A stretch of 64,000 nucleotides of DNA from an uncultured Armatimonadota bacterium (GCA_903899015.1 CAIUHP010000084.1:1-64000); one strand, 5' to 3'. Positions 53,850 through 63,379 are shown, counted from the stretch's first letter. Made by a program: numbers and translations. Notes: generated from the letters alone by a model not told the origin.

Positions 53850-54920
53850 TTGGCAGCACACTTATTATTTGCAGGATATATCGGTTGTGGAAACATCGGC
53901 GACGATGCGATCACCCTTGGACTCGTTCATGGTCTCGGTAATGCAGGCTATGAGATCACGGTCATGGCGGGACGTCCGGAAGAGACGAATCGTCTCTACG
54001 GCTTTTCATCCGTGGATCGCCGCGACTTCAAGGCGATTGAACTTGCGATGTCGCAATGCGACGCTTTGGTCTTTCCTGGTGGGAGCATCTTCCAAGATGT
54101 AACAAGCGTTAAGAGCGTCGCCTATTATTCCAAGCTCATCTCGATGGCCAAGAAAGCAAAGAAGAAGGTTCTGCTCCTAGGCCAAGGGGTAGGGCCCCTT
54201 GAGTCTTTCTTCGGCAAGCGAATGGCAGCTGCTGCGTTCAATGACGCCGATGTCATTTCGGTCCGGGATTCTGAATCGGTTCAGACCCTGAAGGATATCG
54301 GGGTTCGCAAAGCTCCTCGGTTGACCGCCGATAATGCGTTTTTATTGCCGAATGTTGAAGCTGCTGACGAGAACCAAGGCTTTACGGTTGGGGGCATGAA
54401 AACGGTTGGCATTTCAGTTCGCCCGCTTGACAAGAAGACCGATGTCGCAACGATCTTCGGTGACTTCTGTCGACTGCTCTACCAGGGTGGATCGATGCCA
54501 GTATTGATCGAGATGGATAAGGAAGAGGATGGTCCTCTGATTGCAGAAATCGCAAAAAGACAGGGCGGCAAGATTCCGGACCTTCGCAAGATGGCTACGC
54601 CCATGCAGCTTCAACAGCGACTCTCACGTATGGATAGCATTGTTGCGATGCGGCTTCATGCTGGAATCCTGGCGTCAACGGTTGGAATTCCTCCCCTAAT
54701 GGTCAATTACGATCCGAAAGTTGCAGCGTTTTCGAAAATGATGGAACTGGGTACGCCACTAGCAGTCCAAGGGTTAACGGCTCAGCGGCTGTTTGACACC
54801 TTTACCAGCTTCCAAAAAGACCGAGAGAGAAACGGTCGTGTTGTAGAGCGCAAACGAGATGAGATGCGCAAGCTGGCCGAACTCAATGTGGAACTCGTTC
54901 GCGACAACGTCCGAATCTAG
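53850..54920 (+). CDS. csaB: Polysaccharide pyruvyl transferase CsaB
   Basis: A 356-aa protein of the PS_pyruv_trans family: GYIGCGNIGDDAITLGLVHGL at the N-terminus, LVFPGGSIFQDVTS, LLLGQGVGPLESFFGKRMAA, VISVRDSESVQTLKDIG, and SRMDSIVAMRLHAGILASTVGIPPLMVNYDPKV. CsaB adds ketal pyruvate to wall polysaccharides, which S-layer (SLH) proteins then bind. The start is a TTG at 53850. The pair with DUF5693 suggests an S-layer anchored on a pyruvylated polymer in this diderm. Confidence 0.93.
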   Translation: MAAHLLFAGYIGCGNIGDDAITLGLVHGLGNAGYEITVMAGRPEETNRLYGFSSVDRRDFKAIELAMSQCDALVFPGGSIFQDVTSVKSVAYYSKLISMAKKAKKKVLLLGQGVGPLESFFGKRMAAAAFNDADVISVRDSESVQTLKDIGVRKAPRLTADNAFLLPNVEAADENQGFTVGGMKTVGISVRPLDKKTDVATIFGDFCRLLYQGGSMPVLIEMDKEEDGPLIAEIAKRQGGKIPDLRKMATPMQLQQRLSRMDSIVAMRLHAGILASTVGIPPLMVNYDPKVAAFSKMMELGTPLAVQGLTAQRLFDTFTSFQKDRERNGRVVERKRDEMRKLAELNVELVRDNVRI

Positions 54921-54982
54921 ATTCAACCATCGGACTTAAGGGTTTTTCAGGAACGTTGAGCCTAGTGAAACGTAGGTTCATC

Positions 54983-56320
54983 ATGAGATCACATATTGCA
55001 ATGTTTGTTGCCGGAGCGATTGTTCTGGCAGGTTGTGGCGGAGGCGGAGATAATGGCAATTCGTTTGGCCATGCCGACGTCACAGGTGTCGTTTACGATC
55101 AAAACGGAGGCATCGTTCGGGATGCGCAAGTTTTCTATAACGATCTAGGTGCAGGTTCTGCGCGCCAGACGGTAACTAACAGTAATGGCGCTTATGTGTT
55201 GAAAGGCGTCCCGGCCCTCGATGACCTTATTCAGTGTCAATTGACAAGTAACGGGGTTCAATACTTTGGGCAGAATCTTGCGCGGCTTTATGACGGCCAG
55301 CGGACGATGACGGTGAATATCGGTCTCTATCCCGAGTCAAAGCTCGCTTCGATTCATGGAACGGTGTCCGATAATCACGGCAACCTTCTCATCGGAGCAA
55401 AGATTTTCGCGATACCCGATAACGGAACTACTCTATCGAGTTCCTACGGAATTACCGATAATCGGGGTAACTATTTTGTCGGAGGCTTACTGTCTGGAAT
55501 CAAATACGACATACAGGTTAATGGTCTGGGATATAGCAGTGCCCTCGATACAGAGACCTTGAATGCGGGCCAAGACAAGCCTGTGAACTATACATTAACC
55601 GCGGCATCTACCACGACACTCGCACCACCCAGTAACGTTCGAGCCATCGCATACACGACACCCGCCCAAGCAACCACACAAATTAAATATCGAAACGCTT
55701 TCTCAGCCATTCGCTCAATCACGAACCCAGGCAAGGTATTTCACCCGACGATGAAGAAGTTCGTTTCAGGTGGATCAAATGCAATCGAAGTCGATGTCAT
55801 GTGGTCGCCCATTACAGACACTTCCTTACTCGGCTTTGGGATTTATCGCGGAGCCAACGGCCGACCACTCTCCAATGTGGATTTCCTTCGCGATCCCTTG
55901 TCTGAAGTTTACGAAGATATGGATGGCGGACTCACCAGCGGGACTTCATATACCTACGCAGTCACGACAGTCAGCACGAGCGCAAGCAACGGTCAAGGTG
56001 AAAGCAATCTAAGTGCCAGTGCGACGGTTACGCCGCTTGGCCCACTTGCTTTAAACGGAGTTGCGGCGTCAACCCACCCCACGTTCTCCTGGTCGCCAGC
56101 AAACGGAGCAGTCAAGTATTCGGTGTTGCTGTTTGATCAGTACCCAGACATTGGCGTGCTTGACATCTTTGACACTCTTCAATCGCCAACCCAAGGTACT
56201 TCGTATCAATACAACGGCAATTTACTCTCCCGTGGAATCACCTACTACTATGTAGTAATCGGATACTCATCAACCGGAGACCAGAGCGTAAGCCAAGTCG
56301 GTCAGTTCACAGTTCCCTAA
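54983..56320 (+). CDS. Secreted lipoprotein with carboxypeptidase-regulatory-like and Fn3-like domains
   Basis: A 445-aa protein with a signal HIAMFVAGAIVLAGC and a Gly-rich start after the lipobox Cys (GGGGDNGN). Two carboxypeptidase regulatory-like units follow (VTGVVYDQNGGIVRDAQVFYND...YVLKGVPALDDL; IHGTVSDNHGNLLIGAKIFAIPDNG...YFVGGLLSG). Then come Fn3-like sandwiches (GTSYTYAVTTVSTSASNGQGESNLS, PTFSWSPANGAVKYSVLLFD). No enzyme motif is seen. I start at ATG 54983, where the signal begins. It should be anchored at the cell surface. A terminator follows at 56340. Confidence 0.82.
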   Translation: MRSHIAMFVAGAIVLAGCGGGGDNGNSFGHADVTGVVYDQNGGIVRDAQVFYNDLGAGSARQTVTNSNGAYVLKGVPALDDLIQCQLTSNGVQYFGQNLARLYDGQRTMTVNIGLYPESKLASIHGTVSDNHGNLLIGAKIFAIPDNGTTLSSSYGITDNRGNYFVGGLLSGIKYDIQVNGLGYSSALDTETLNAGQDKPVNYTLTAASTTTLAPPSNVRAIAYTTPAQATTQIKYRNAFSAIRSITNPGKVFHPTMKKFVSGGSNAIEVDVMWSPITDTSLLGFGIYRGANGRPLSNVDFLRDPLSEVYEDMDGGLTSGTSYTYAVTTVSTSASNGQGESNLSASATVTPLGPLALNGVAASTHPTFSWSPANGAVKYSVLLFDQYPDIGVLDIFDTLQSPTQGTSYQYNGNLLSRGITYYYVVIGYSSTGDQSVSQVGQFTVP

Positions 56321-56339
56321 AGGAACCATTGTCCAAAGA

Positions 56340-56379
56340 GCCCGAGCATCGGAATTGTTGATGCTTGGGCACTTTCAAA
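56340..56379 (+). terminator. Intrinsic terminator after the Fn3-like lipoprotein
   Basis: GCCCGAGCATC (56340-56350) pairs with GATGCTTGGGC (56360-56370), one G-T pair, around a 9-base loop, followed by ACTTTCAAA. The T tract is short, but the stem is 11 bp and sits 20 bases after the stop. Confidence 0.75.
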
Positions 56380-56417
56380 CCAAGTAACCTGTTAGTTGAA
56401 TCAACGGATAGGATTCG

Positions 56418-57893
56418 ATGGAAACGGATTTACTTATTAAGAAACGCAGGCGACAGTTCTTCCTGAATTTGACGCTGACTCTAGTTGGCATTGGCACGAT
56501 CCCTGCTGCCTACCGTTATTTTAAGGACTATCTGTCTGGCGACCCGTTTAGCTCCGTTTTTGCGAAGACTTCCAACGAGATTGATGATTCCATTGGAATC
56601 CGAATGGACGGAGTCGAGTTGCGCGACTATTCCGGTGCCAAGCTGATTTCGAGTGCATACGCCAATAGGGTCGACGTTCGAAGAGATCGCCAATCCGTTA
56701 CCCTCTACGGAGTTTCTCGGGGCGAATATTCGAGTGAAAAAGGGAAAGTAACCTACTCGGCTACTCAAGCGATTTGGAGCTTCCAAACCAAGCAGGTTGA
56801 CGTAACCAAGAGTGTCGACGTTCAAGGAAAAGACTTCGATTTACACTCCAATCGATTTAATTACGACGATCGCTTGGGGCTCGTGAAGATTACTGGAGCC
56901 GTCACGGGAAAGCTCTTTAACGGATCTGTCTCAGCAGATACGATCAGCTATAACCTGAACACAAAAGCTGCGGATGTCGGTCCGTTTTCTTGGACGGGCG
57001 AAGTCAACCTAAGCGATCAGGTGGACAATAAAGTAACTCCTCGAAAGTGGACTATTCGCGGTGCCCACATGCATGCGTTGGGTGCAGGCTCAGATAAATA
57101 TGTGTACCAGAAAGCCACCGCGACTGACGGTGAGCTGATCATTAATGCTCCGGAAATTGAGCAAGATCGAAAAACCGACGTGCTAACTGCAACCGGTGGT
57201 ATCGAGTACTACTCGGCGAAGTCAGACATTCTCGCGGACAAATGTGTAATTTATCGAAAGGAAAAGAGAGCCGTGCTGAGCGGGCATGTTGTCATGTACG
57301 TCAAGCCAAAAAGTCAGGAAAACGATCCACCTAAAGAGGAAAAACTGCCAGAGTTTAAACCAGTTGCGCCTGATAAAGTTGTGACTAAACACGCTTCCGA
57401 GCCCGTCGACAAAGACACTCAAAAGTCGATGGAAGATGAAATTCGATCTAGTAAGAACCTACGAGAATTTCCAATGGTCGTGGTTTCAGACAAGATCGAG
57501 TATTGGTATGCAAAAGGGAGCCGGCACGCGATTATTACTGGGGAGCCACAGGGTAGGCAAACTCTTAAAGGAGACGAATGGCGTCACCTTTGGACGCATG
57601 AAGCGTTTTACAACGGCGAAACCGATAAGCTGAAGCTTGTTAGCACTCCAAAGACGAAAAACACGCTCATGAAGAATTCAATTGGTGATATTTTGCACGT
57701 CATCGATATGGAAGTCTCGACCAAGGAAGGAGACGACCAGATGGATTGCACAGAGCCCGATGGCCAAATTACGACGGTCGATGATGAGATTCCGCGTGAT
57801 GACAAGAAGAAGGGAGACGACAGAGGGGGAATTCCTCCACCCACGAAAGGCAAGGGTGGAGGATCTTCGACAAAGCCTTATTCGGCGGTTTGA
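56418..57893 (+). CDS. LptC/OstA-like protein, probably in lipopolysaccharide export
   Basis: A 491-aa protein. A single N-terminal membrane helix ([19 protein letters not shown]) follows a basic start (IKKRRRQ). Then come long beta-rich repeats of the LptC/OstA type ([102 protein letters not shown]). The first part resembles LptC and the second LptA/OstA, joined in one chain with a Pro/Lys-rich linker (about 295-350). The C-terminal tail is rich in Asp, Lys and Gly. It fits the lipid A genes of the window. The stop overlaps the convergent HD gene by 16 bp. Confidence 0.72.
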   Translation: METDLLIKKRRRQFFLNLTLTLVGIGTIPAAYRYFKDYLSGDPFSSVFAKTSNEIDDSIGIRMDGVELRDYSGAKLISSAYANRVDVRRDRQSVTLYGVSRGEYSSEKGKVTYSATQAIWSFQTKQVDVTKSVDVQGKDFDLHSNRFNYDDRLGLVKITGAVTGKLFNGSVSADTISYNLNTKAADVGPFSWTGEVNLSDQVDNKVTPRKWTIRGAHMHALGAGSDKYVYQKATATDGELIINAPEIEQDRKTDVLTATGGIEYYSAKSDILADKCVIYRKEKRAVLSGHVVMYVKPKSQENDPPKEEKLPEFKPVAPDKVVTKHASEPVDKDTQKSMEDEIRSSKNLREFPMVVVSDKIEYWYAKGSRHAIITGEPQGRQTLKGDEWRHLWTHEAFYNGETDKLKLVSTPKTKNTLMKNSIGDILHVIDMEVSTKEGDDQMDCTEPDGQITTVDDEIPRDDKKKGDDRGGIPPPTKGKGGGSSTKPYSAV

Positions 57894-58444
57894 CCCGCTA
57901 ATCCCAAAGCTTCGGCATTGGCCTTAAGGGCGGTAATAATATTCGCGATGTGATCTTCAAGCGGTACACCGATTTCTTCTGCACCTAGATAGACGTCCTC
58001 ACGATTCACCCCCGCAGCAAACGCGGCGGTCTTCAGTTTCTTGAGCACGCTCTTCACCTCAACTTCGTGAATACTACGACTAGGGCGCACGTAGGTGACC
58101 GCGGTGACAAATCCGCTTATTTCGTCGCAAGCAAAGAGATACTTCGAGAGCATGGACTTACGAGGATGTTCTTCTAAATCCGCGTGACCACCAATCGCAT
58201 CGATCAACTCATCGGGCCAATTCGATTGTTTGAGAAGCGCCATGCCCCATTGCGGGTGTTGGTCCGGATGAGCTTCGTAGTCAAAATCGTGGAGCAAACC
58301 TGTGATGCCCCATAGCTCAGTGTCCTGATGCAGAGCCTCTGCATACCATCGCATGCAGGTCTCAACACCTAAACAATGGCGTCTTAAGGAGTCACTTTGA
58401 GTGTTTTGGATGAGGAGCCTCCACGCCTCCGTGCGGTCAAACAT
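57878..58444 (-). CDS. HD-domain protein (putative metal-dependent phosphohydrolase)
   Basis: A 188-aa protein with the HD signature: [41 protein letters not shown] (His-Asp), [13 protein letters not shown]. It resembles stand-alone YqeK/hydrolase-like HD proteins in many bacteria that act on nucleotides. The substrate is unknown. ATG at 58444 ([11 protein letters not shown]) is chosen; a start at 58501 would add 19 residues that do not fit. It converges with the LptC/OstA-like gene and is divergent from the M42 peptidase. Confidence 0.85.
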   Translation of the reverse strand: MFDRTEAWRLLIQNTQSDSLRRHCLGVETCMRWYAEALHQDTELWGITGLLHDFDYEAHPDQHPQWGMALLKQSNWPDELIDAIGGHADLEEHPRKSMLSKYLFACDEISGFVTAVTYVRPSRSIHEVEVKSVLKKLKTAAFAAGVNREDVYLGAEEIGVPLEDHIANIITALKANAEALGLAGQTAE

Positions 58445-58535
58445 TATATAATTGTGCCACTCGGAATAGGTAAAAGGTGCAGTCCAAAGGTCGGAAGTCA
58501 AAATGTTGATTCCTTAACCTGCTATCCTTGCTCCT

Positions 58536-59615
58536 ATGCGTCTTGAATCTTTGTCTTTTTTGAAGGAGATCGTTAACACGCCAAGTCCCTCCGGTTATGA
58601 AGAGCGTGCGGCTGAGGTCTATCGCAAATACACGCGAAACTATGCCGATCAGGTCACGACGGACGTTCATGGCAACGTTGCCGCTATTCTGAACCCTCAA
58701 GCCGAGATGAAAATCATGCTTGCAGGACATATGGATGAAATCGGATTCATCGTTCACTACATCAGTGAAGATGGCCTAATCTATTTCTCCGGGATCGGTG
58801 GGCACGATAGCGTTATGCCCGTTGGTCAGCGCGTGTGGGTGCACGGCAAAGAGCGAGTTCCAGGCGTCATCGGTCGAAAAGCCATTCACCTTTTGGAAGA
58901 CGAAGAGCGAAAGAAGAAGCCGGAAATTAAGGATATGTGGATCGATATCGGCGCAACTTCGCGAGCGGAAGTAGAAGCCCTTATCAGCCTGGGTGATGTC
59001 GCAACGTACCAAGTCGAGTTCCAAAGTCTTTTAGGTGATCGAGCAACTGCTCGCGGTTTTGACAACAAGATGGGAAGCTTTATCGTTGCTGAAACGATCC
59101 GGCTCCTCAAGGAAGATGGTGGACTTGATCCAAACGTTGGAGTGTATGCCGTGGCTACCGTTCAAGAAGAAATCGGTCTTCGAGGAGCTCGAACGTCAAG
59201 CTTTAGTATTGCGGCCCAGTCCGGGCTAGCAGTGGACGTTAACCATGCGATCGACTACCCGGGCGTTAGCAAAACTCGGCACGGTGCACTTGACATCGGA
59301 AAGGGTCCGTCGGTGATGCGCGGAGCAAACTCAAATCCCGTAGTGTTTAAGATGGTGTCGGATGGAGCAAGGGAAGACGGCATTCCCTTCCAAGTAGATG
59401 TCACTGCTGGGGGGACCGGTACCGATGGTAACGCCATGCAACTCAATCGAGGCGGTATGGCTGTTGGGATCCTTGGTGTTGCGCTTCGCTATATGCACTC
59501 ACCGGTGGAATTATTGTCACTTACCGACGTTGAGAACTGTGCTCGTTTGATGGCAGCCTATTGCCGTCGCGTAACTCCTACAACGGACTTTACGCCCCGA
59601 CTTGGTGCTTACTAA
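58536..59615 (+). CDS. M42-family aminopeptidase (glutamyl aminopeptidase/endoglucanase M-like)
   Basis: A 359-aa peptidase. The two-metal site is built from AGHMDEIGFI (His, Asp), GFDNKMGS (Asp), TVQEEIGLRGA (catalytic Glu-Glu), AVDVNHAID (Asp), and the His in LRYMHSPVEL. Such enzymes form large tetrahedral dodecamers that trim peptides in the cytoplasm. It is followed by a strong terminator. Members were once named as cellulases; that activity is doubtful. Confidence 0.94.
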   Translation: MRLESLSFLKEIVNTPSPSGYEERAAEVYRKYTRNYADQVTTDVHGNVAAILNPQAEMKIMLAGHMDEIGFIVHYISEDGLIYFSGIGGHDSVMPVGQRVWVHGKERVPGVIGRKAIHLLEDEERKKKPEIKDMWIDIGATSRAEVEALISLGDVATYQVEFQSLLGDRATARGFDNKMGSFIVAETIRLLKEDGGLDPNVGVYAVATVQEEIGLRGARTSSFSIAAQSGLAVDVNHAIDYPGVSKTRHGALDIGKGPSVMRGANSNPVVFKMVSDGAREDGIPFQVDVTAGGTGTDGNAMQLNRGGMAVGILGVALRYMHSPVELLSLTDVENCARLMAAYCRRVTPTTDFTPRLGAY

Positions 59616-59920
59616 CAACGACTTCGGACAACGAGACATTCGAAATCGCATCTTCTGTGCATTCAGAAGGTGCGATTTTCTTTTATCTTAAAGCGTTCTG
59701 GTACGAATTCCAGAATTGCCAGCGGGAAACGGTTCAAACTATTGCAACCGATCTCGGAACAGAAAAAGGTGACTTTTCACCGTAATGAGAAGGCGGAGAT
59801 TAATCTAAGTTGGACCAGCTTTGCCTGACGAATGGAAGCTGGTTGTGGGTCTAAAAGCGGCCGGGTATTGGAACGTCCAATTTGCTCGACTCGTCAACAA
59901 ACCAAAATTCCACACCAAAC
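59616..59920. other. Intergenic region before the zinc-ribbon pair
   Basis: About 305 bases. It holds the terminator of the M42 gene at 59643 and, at 59763-59775, a 13-base sequence AAAAAGGTGACTT that recurs at 60505-60517, in both cases 120-150 bases before a zinc-ribbon gene. No gene is seen. Confidence 0.5.
59643..59689 (+). terminator. Strong intrinsic terminator after the M42 peptidase
   Basis: AAATCGCATCTTCTG (59643-59657) pairs with CAGAAGGTGCGATTT (59664-59678) through 15 pairs (one G-T) around a 6-base loop, followed by TCTTTTATCTT. It starts 27 bases after the stop. Confidence 0.9.
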
Positions 59921-60433
59921 ATGTCAAAGTGTCGATCGAAAAAATGTAAACAGGAGGTCAAAGCGGCATGGAGCTTTTGCCCTCGCTGTGGCAGAGACAA
60001 TCGACCGAAAGAATTCAGGCCGACGATCATCAATTGCGGCCATAAGTATCCGACTCCTAAGCGATATTGTGTGATTTGCGGGGTGGCGTATGGTGGTTCG
60101 AATACTGCCTTGTCCTCCGAAATGAATATTCGGTTCGGCAAACTTCTGCTCACTTTTGGAGGCGGTTTTGCGTTGATCTGCTTCTACATGAATCACCTCA
60201 TGGGCGATGGTAGTGGCATCGGTTATCAGACCGTCAAGTCCTTTTATGAGAAACCATTTCCCATTCCGGGAGTTGCAACCGTGAGCGGCGGACAAATTGC
60301 GACGTATGGATTCTACGTAGGGTTATTTTTCGCCCTCATAGGATTCCTCGGTGGAATGGCTGCGAGGGCAAACAAGCCAAAGGGGAAACGTGGTCCCAAA
60401 GTGGACGCTAATGCCCGTGGATTTCCTGAATAG
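59921..60433 (+). CDS. Zinc-ribbon membrane protein, first of a tandem pair
   Basis: A 170-aa protein. The first 60 residues hold two zinc-knuckle units: CRSKKCKQEVKAAWSFCPRCGRDNRP and CGHKYPTPKRYCVICG. Two membrane helices follow (LLLTFGGGFALICFYMNHL and ATYGFYVGLFFALIGFLGGMAA), with a short segment between them (GIGYQTVKSFYEKPFPIPG) and a basic tail. The ribbon should be in the cytoplasm and the link outside. A paralogue lies 209 bp downstream. I chose the ATG at 59921; an upstream TTG at 59882 is less likely. No family is recognised and no function can be given. Confidence 0.72.
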   Translation: MSKCRSKKCKQEVKAAWSFCPRCGRDNRPKEFRPTIINCGHKYPTPKRYCVICGVAYGGSNTALSSEMNIRFGKLLLTFGGGFALICFYMNHLMGDGSGIGYQTVKSFYEKPFPIPGVATVSGGQIATYGFYVGLFFALIGFLGGMAARANKPKGKRGPKVDANARGFPE

Positions 60434-60642
60434 AGCAGTAATCGAAGCTTTCAGGTTCTTAGGTCGCGATCAGCTCTGCACCTATACGCCATTTCAGCTC
60501 ACGTAAAAAGGTGACTTAAAGTGGAATCTGTAAAGTGAGAGACTTTCCATAAGCAAGATCTTGTGCAGGTGGGAGAGGAACCCGACCGTCCATCCAAGAG
60601 GGACCGACGAGTTACTGCACGAAGACAGAATGCGGGAATGCC

Positions 60643-61149
60643 ATGGAAGAATGTATCTCAAAAAAATGTGACGCGAAAATTGATTTCAGTTGGAGCTTCT
60701 GCCCGACATGCGGCAAAGACAATCGACCCAGTTCGTTTCGATACTCCGTTGTTGGCTGCCACCATCAATTCGAGAGTCCTAAGAATTTCTGCACGATCTG
60801 CGGTGAAAATCGGCGGCAGATGATTGGAAGAAAAGTGCGGATTGGAGTTGGAAGCGGGCTCATGGTACTTGGTGCCGCCATGCTAACTTCCGCCGTTGCC
60901 ATTCGAGAGATCGCATTTTCTGGCGGCGGGCTAGGTTATCACTGGGTGAACCAGTGGTACGAAAAGGCAACCACACTCCCTGAAAACATCTACGTACGTG
61001 GGTCAGATGTTCCTCCCATGCTGATGGTTTACGGAGCCGCCTCTGTTCTCTTTGGAATGATGATGACGGTGAGTGCGCGACAGAGCCGCCTTCATCGAAA
61101 ACAGGAGCCCCTTTCAAGTGCACTCATTCCAATGGATTACAACCTGTAA
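60643..61149 (+). CDS. Zinc-ribbon membrane protein, second of a tandem pair
   Basis: A 168-aa paralogue of the gene before it. Shared parts: CISKKCDAKIDFSWSFCPTCGKDNRP, then a Cys-His knuckle (GCHHQFESPKNFCTICG), a membrane helix (GSGLMVLGAAMLTSAVA), the external GLGYHWVNQWYEKATTLP, and a second helix (MLMVYGAASVLFGMMMTV). The Cys/His spacing and the G-GY--V---YEK signature are kept, while the membrane parts differ. So selection seems to hold the ribbon and the outer loop. A clear terminator follows. Confidence 0.75.
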   Translation: MEECISKKCDAKIDFSWSFCPTCGKDNRPSSFRYSVVGCHHQFESPKNFCTICGENRRQMIGRKVRIGVGSGLMVLGAAMLTSAVAIREIAFSGGGLGYHWVNQWYEKATTLPENIYVRGSDVPPMLMVYGAASVLFGMMMTVSARQSRLHRKQEPLSSALIPMDYNL

Positions 61150-61172
61150 TACCTTTCCCGATCTGAATTCCA

Positions 61173-61210
61173 AGGCGAGCCTATGTGCTCGCCTCTTTCA
61201 CTTTTGACTG
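61173..61210 (+). terminator. Intrinsic terminator after the second zinc-ribbon gene
   Basis: AGGCGAGC (61173-61180) pairs perfectly with GCTCGCCT (61187-61194) around CTATGT, followed by CTTTCACTTTTG. It lies 24 bases after the stop and also faces the end of the convergent serine dehydratase. Confidence 0.85.
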
Positions 61211-61215
61211 ACTTA

Positions 61216-62633
61216 CTAACACTCGCTGACGCTGACCGGAATGTACAGGGCTAATCCACCTTCAGCGGTTTCTTTGTATTTTGAATTCATGTCGAGTGCC
61301 GTTTCCCACATGGATTTGATAACCCCATCTAGGGAAACCTTCGCATCTTTAGGGTCGCTATCGAGAGCGATATTGGCAGCTGTTATCGCCTTGATGGCCC
61401 CCATCGTGTTTCGTTCGATGCAGGGGATCTGAACCAGGCCACCGATCGGATCGCAAGTTAGGCCGAGATGATGTTCCATCGCAATTTCGGCTGCCATAAG
61501 AACCTGGTCGATCGATCCTCCGAGACATTGGGTCAACCCGGCAGCGGCCATCGCAGAGGAAACACCGATCTCGGCCTGACATCCGCCCATCGCAGCTGAA
61601 ATGGTTGCGCCCTTCTTAAAAAGGCTGCCAATTTCACCTGCGGTCAAGATGAAATCCTCGATACTCCGTTCGTTTGTCTCACAGAAGCAATGCATGTAGA
61701 GCATCACGGCCGGTATCACTCCTGCCGCGCCGTTCGTCGGGGCTGTCACGACACGACCAAAGGAAGCATTTTCTTCATTGACCGCGAGCGCAAAGCAACT
61801 GACCCAACGGGAAATTTCTTGAAAGTGACGCCCTCGAGTTTGAATAGCAGCCAGCCAGCTATGGATCGAGTCGTACTCGATTCCTGCGAGTAAGGTGCGA
61901 TTTATCTGGGCCGCACGACGCTTTACACCTAGTCCTCCGGGCAGAATGCCCTCGGTGTGACAACCCCGGTAAACACAGTCGATGAATGTTTCCCAAAGTT
62001 TGCGGATGCCTGATTGGATTTCATTTGCTGATCGCCACGTAAGCTCGTTTTTCCAGACGATACGGGGAATCGTTTCACCTTGCTCGTTGCAAAAGTTCGA
62101 CAGCTGGTCTGCGCGTTCAAAGGGAAAGGTAACTTGGTGATTTCAGGACGGTCAGTGTCTTGGAGCTCTTGGACGACGAAACCGCCTCCGACGGAATAAT
62201 AGGTCTGAGCATAAGTTTCACCAGAATCTAAAGTCGCGCTGAATGAAATGCCGTTGGGATGAAAGGGCAGGCTTTCGTCGAAGTGAAACACGATGTCCCG
62301 ATGGCGGTCAAATGGCACGGAAAGTGTCGCGTTTAAATTCAACTGTTGTTGAGATTCAATCGAAGCGATTTGATCGGAAATATGGGTGGTGTCGCAGGAT
62401 ACTGGGTCTTCACCTTTGAGCCCGAGAATCACCGCAATATCCGTTCCGTGTCCTTTACCAGTCTTCGCCAGTGAGCCGTATAAGTCGACTCGAACCCCTT
62501 TTATTCGGTGAAAGTAACCCTGAATTTCGATCCATTGAAGGAACTGCTGGGCCGCGCGCCAGGGACCCATGGTGTGAGAGCTTGACGGACCGACACCGAT
62601 CTTGAATATGTCAAAAATGCTGATTGCTTCCAT
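61216..62633 (-). pseudogene. sdaA: L-serine ammonia-lyase (SdaA type) with one frameshift
   Basis: Joined over one frameshift, this is a full iron-sulfur L-serine dehydratase of about 470 aa that makes pyruvate and ammonia. The first frame (62633 to about 62120) has ISIFDIFKIGVGPSSSHTMGP, YGSLAKTGKGHGTD, TYYSVGGGFVVQE. The second frame runs from about 62120 ([16 protein letters not shown], then [39 protein letters not shown]) to 61216 and has the cluster Cys of [16 protein letters not shown] and PCIERN. The break is at a run of three A on the plus strand (62119-62121): one base is missing there. It may be a true mutation, a sequencing error or programmed slippage. Both halves look unharmed otherwise. 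Confidence 0.85.
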
Positions 62634-62642
62634 GTACGTTTC

Positions 62643-63284
62643 TCATTCGGACTGAGCAAAGTTGAAAACTTGCTTAAACGAGGCTACGACATGCGGCTTT
62701 GCATCTGCGATTGAAATGTCTGTCCCAAGTTCCAGACTAAGGGAGGTCACTCCATGGCCTTGGATGCCACAGGGAATTATCATATGAAAAGGTGTCATGT
62801 CTGGATTGCAGTTGAGAGCAATTCCGTGCATCGAGACCCAGCGTCGAACCTTAATACCGATCGCGGCAATTTTGTTGTTCCCGACCCAAACGCCCGTATT
62901 GACGGAGAGGCGTTGTCCGTCAATATCATAATTCTTGAGTGTTTGGATAATTGTTTCCTCCAAACTCCGTAGCCATTTGTGAAGGTCCTTCCCCAAATTG
63001 GCGACGTTGAAAACGGGGTAAATCACGAGCTGTCCTGGCCCATGATAAGTTACATCTCCACCTCGATCGGTCCGAAAAATCTGAATCCCGTTTGCCTCGT
63101 ATTCAGACAGCGGTAAAAGGAGATTCCGATCATGGAAATCCGAGCCGAGGGTGAGAACCGGAGGATGCTCAACTAAGAAAAGCGTATCAGGTTCGGTTCC
63201 ATCTGCCACCTTCTCGAGGTGACCGCGCTGTAGTTCGACACACGCTTCGTAATCCATCCGCCCCAGATCAACAATCTTCAACAT
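62643..63284 (-). CDS. lipB: Lipoyl(octanoyl) transferase LipB
   Basis: A 213-aa enzyme that moves octanoate from acyl carrier protein to lipoyl domains. The conserved parts are LFLVEHPPVLTLGS, RGGDVTYHGPGQLVIYP, VGNNKIAAIGIKVRRWVSMHGIALN (Lys) and IIPCGIQGHGVTSL (catalytic Cys). Start at ATG 63284. It precedes the serine dehydratase by 9 bp on the same strand, so they are probably cotranscribed. It is divergent from the RNase P RNA gene. Confidence 0.95.
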   Translation of the reverse strand: MLKIVDLGRMDYEACVELQRGHLEKVADGTEPDTLFLVEHPPVLTLGSDFHDRNLLLPLSEYEANGIQIFRTDRGGDVTYHGPGQLVIYPVFNVANLGKDLHKWLRSLEETIIQTLKNYDIDGQRLSVNTGVWVGNNKIAAIGIKVRRWVSMHGIALNCNPDMTPFHMIIPCGIQGHGVTSLSLELGTDISIADAKPHVVASFKQVFNFAQSE

Positions 63285-63379
63285 CTTGGGACTCGCACCT
63301 GGTGAGTTTACTCGGCTTCAAGCAGGCTCAACTGGCTCGCTTCGAGTGCCTCTATCTCAACTTCGGCCATACTATCTGC

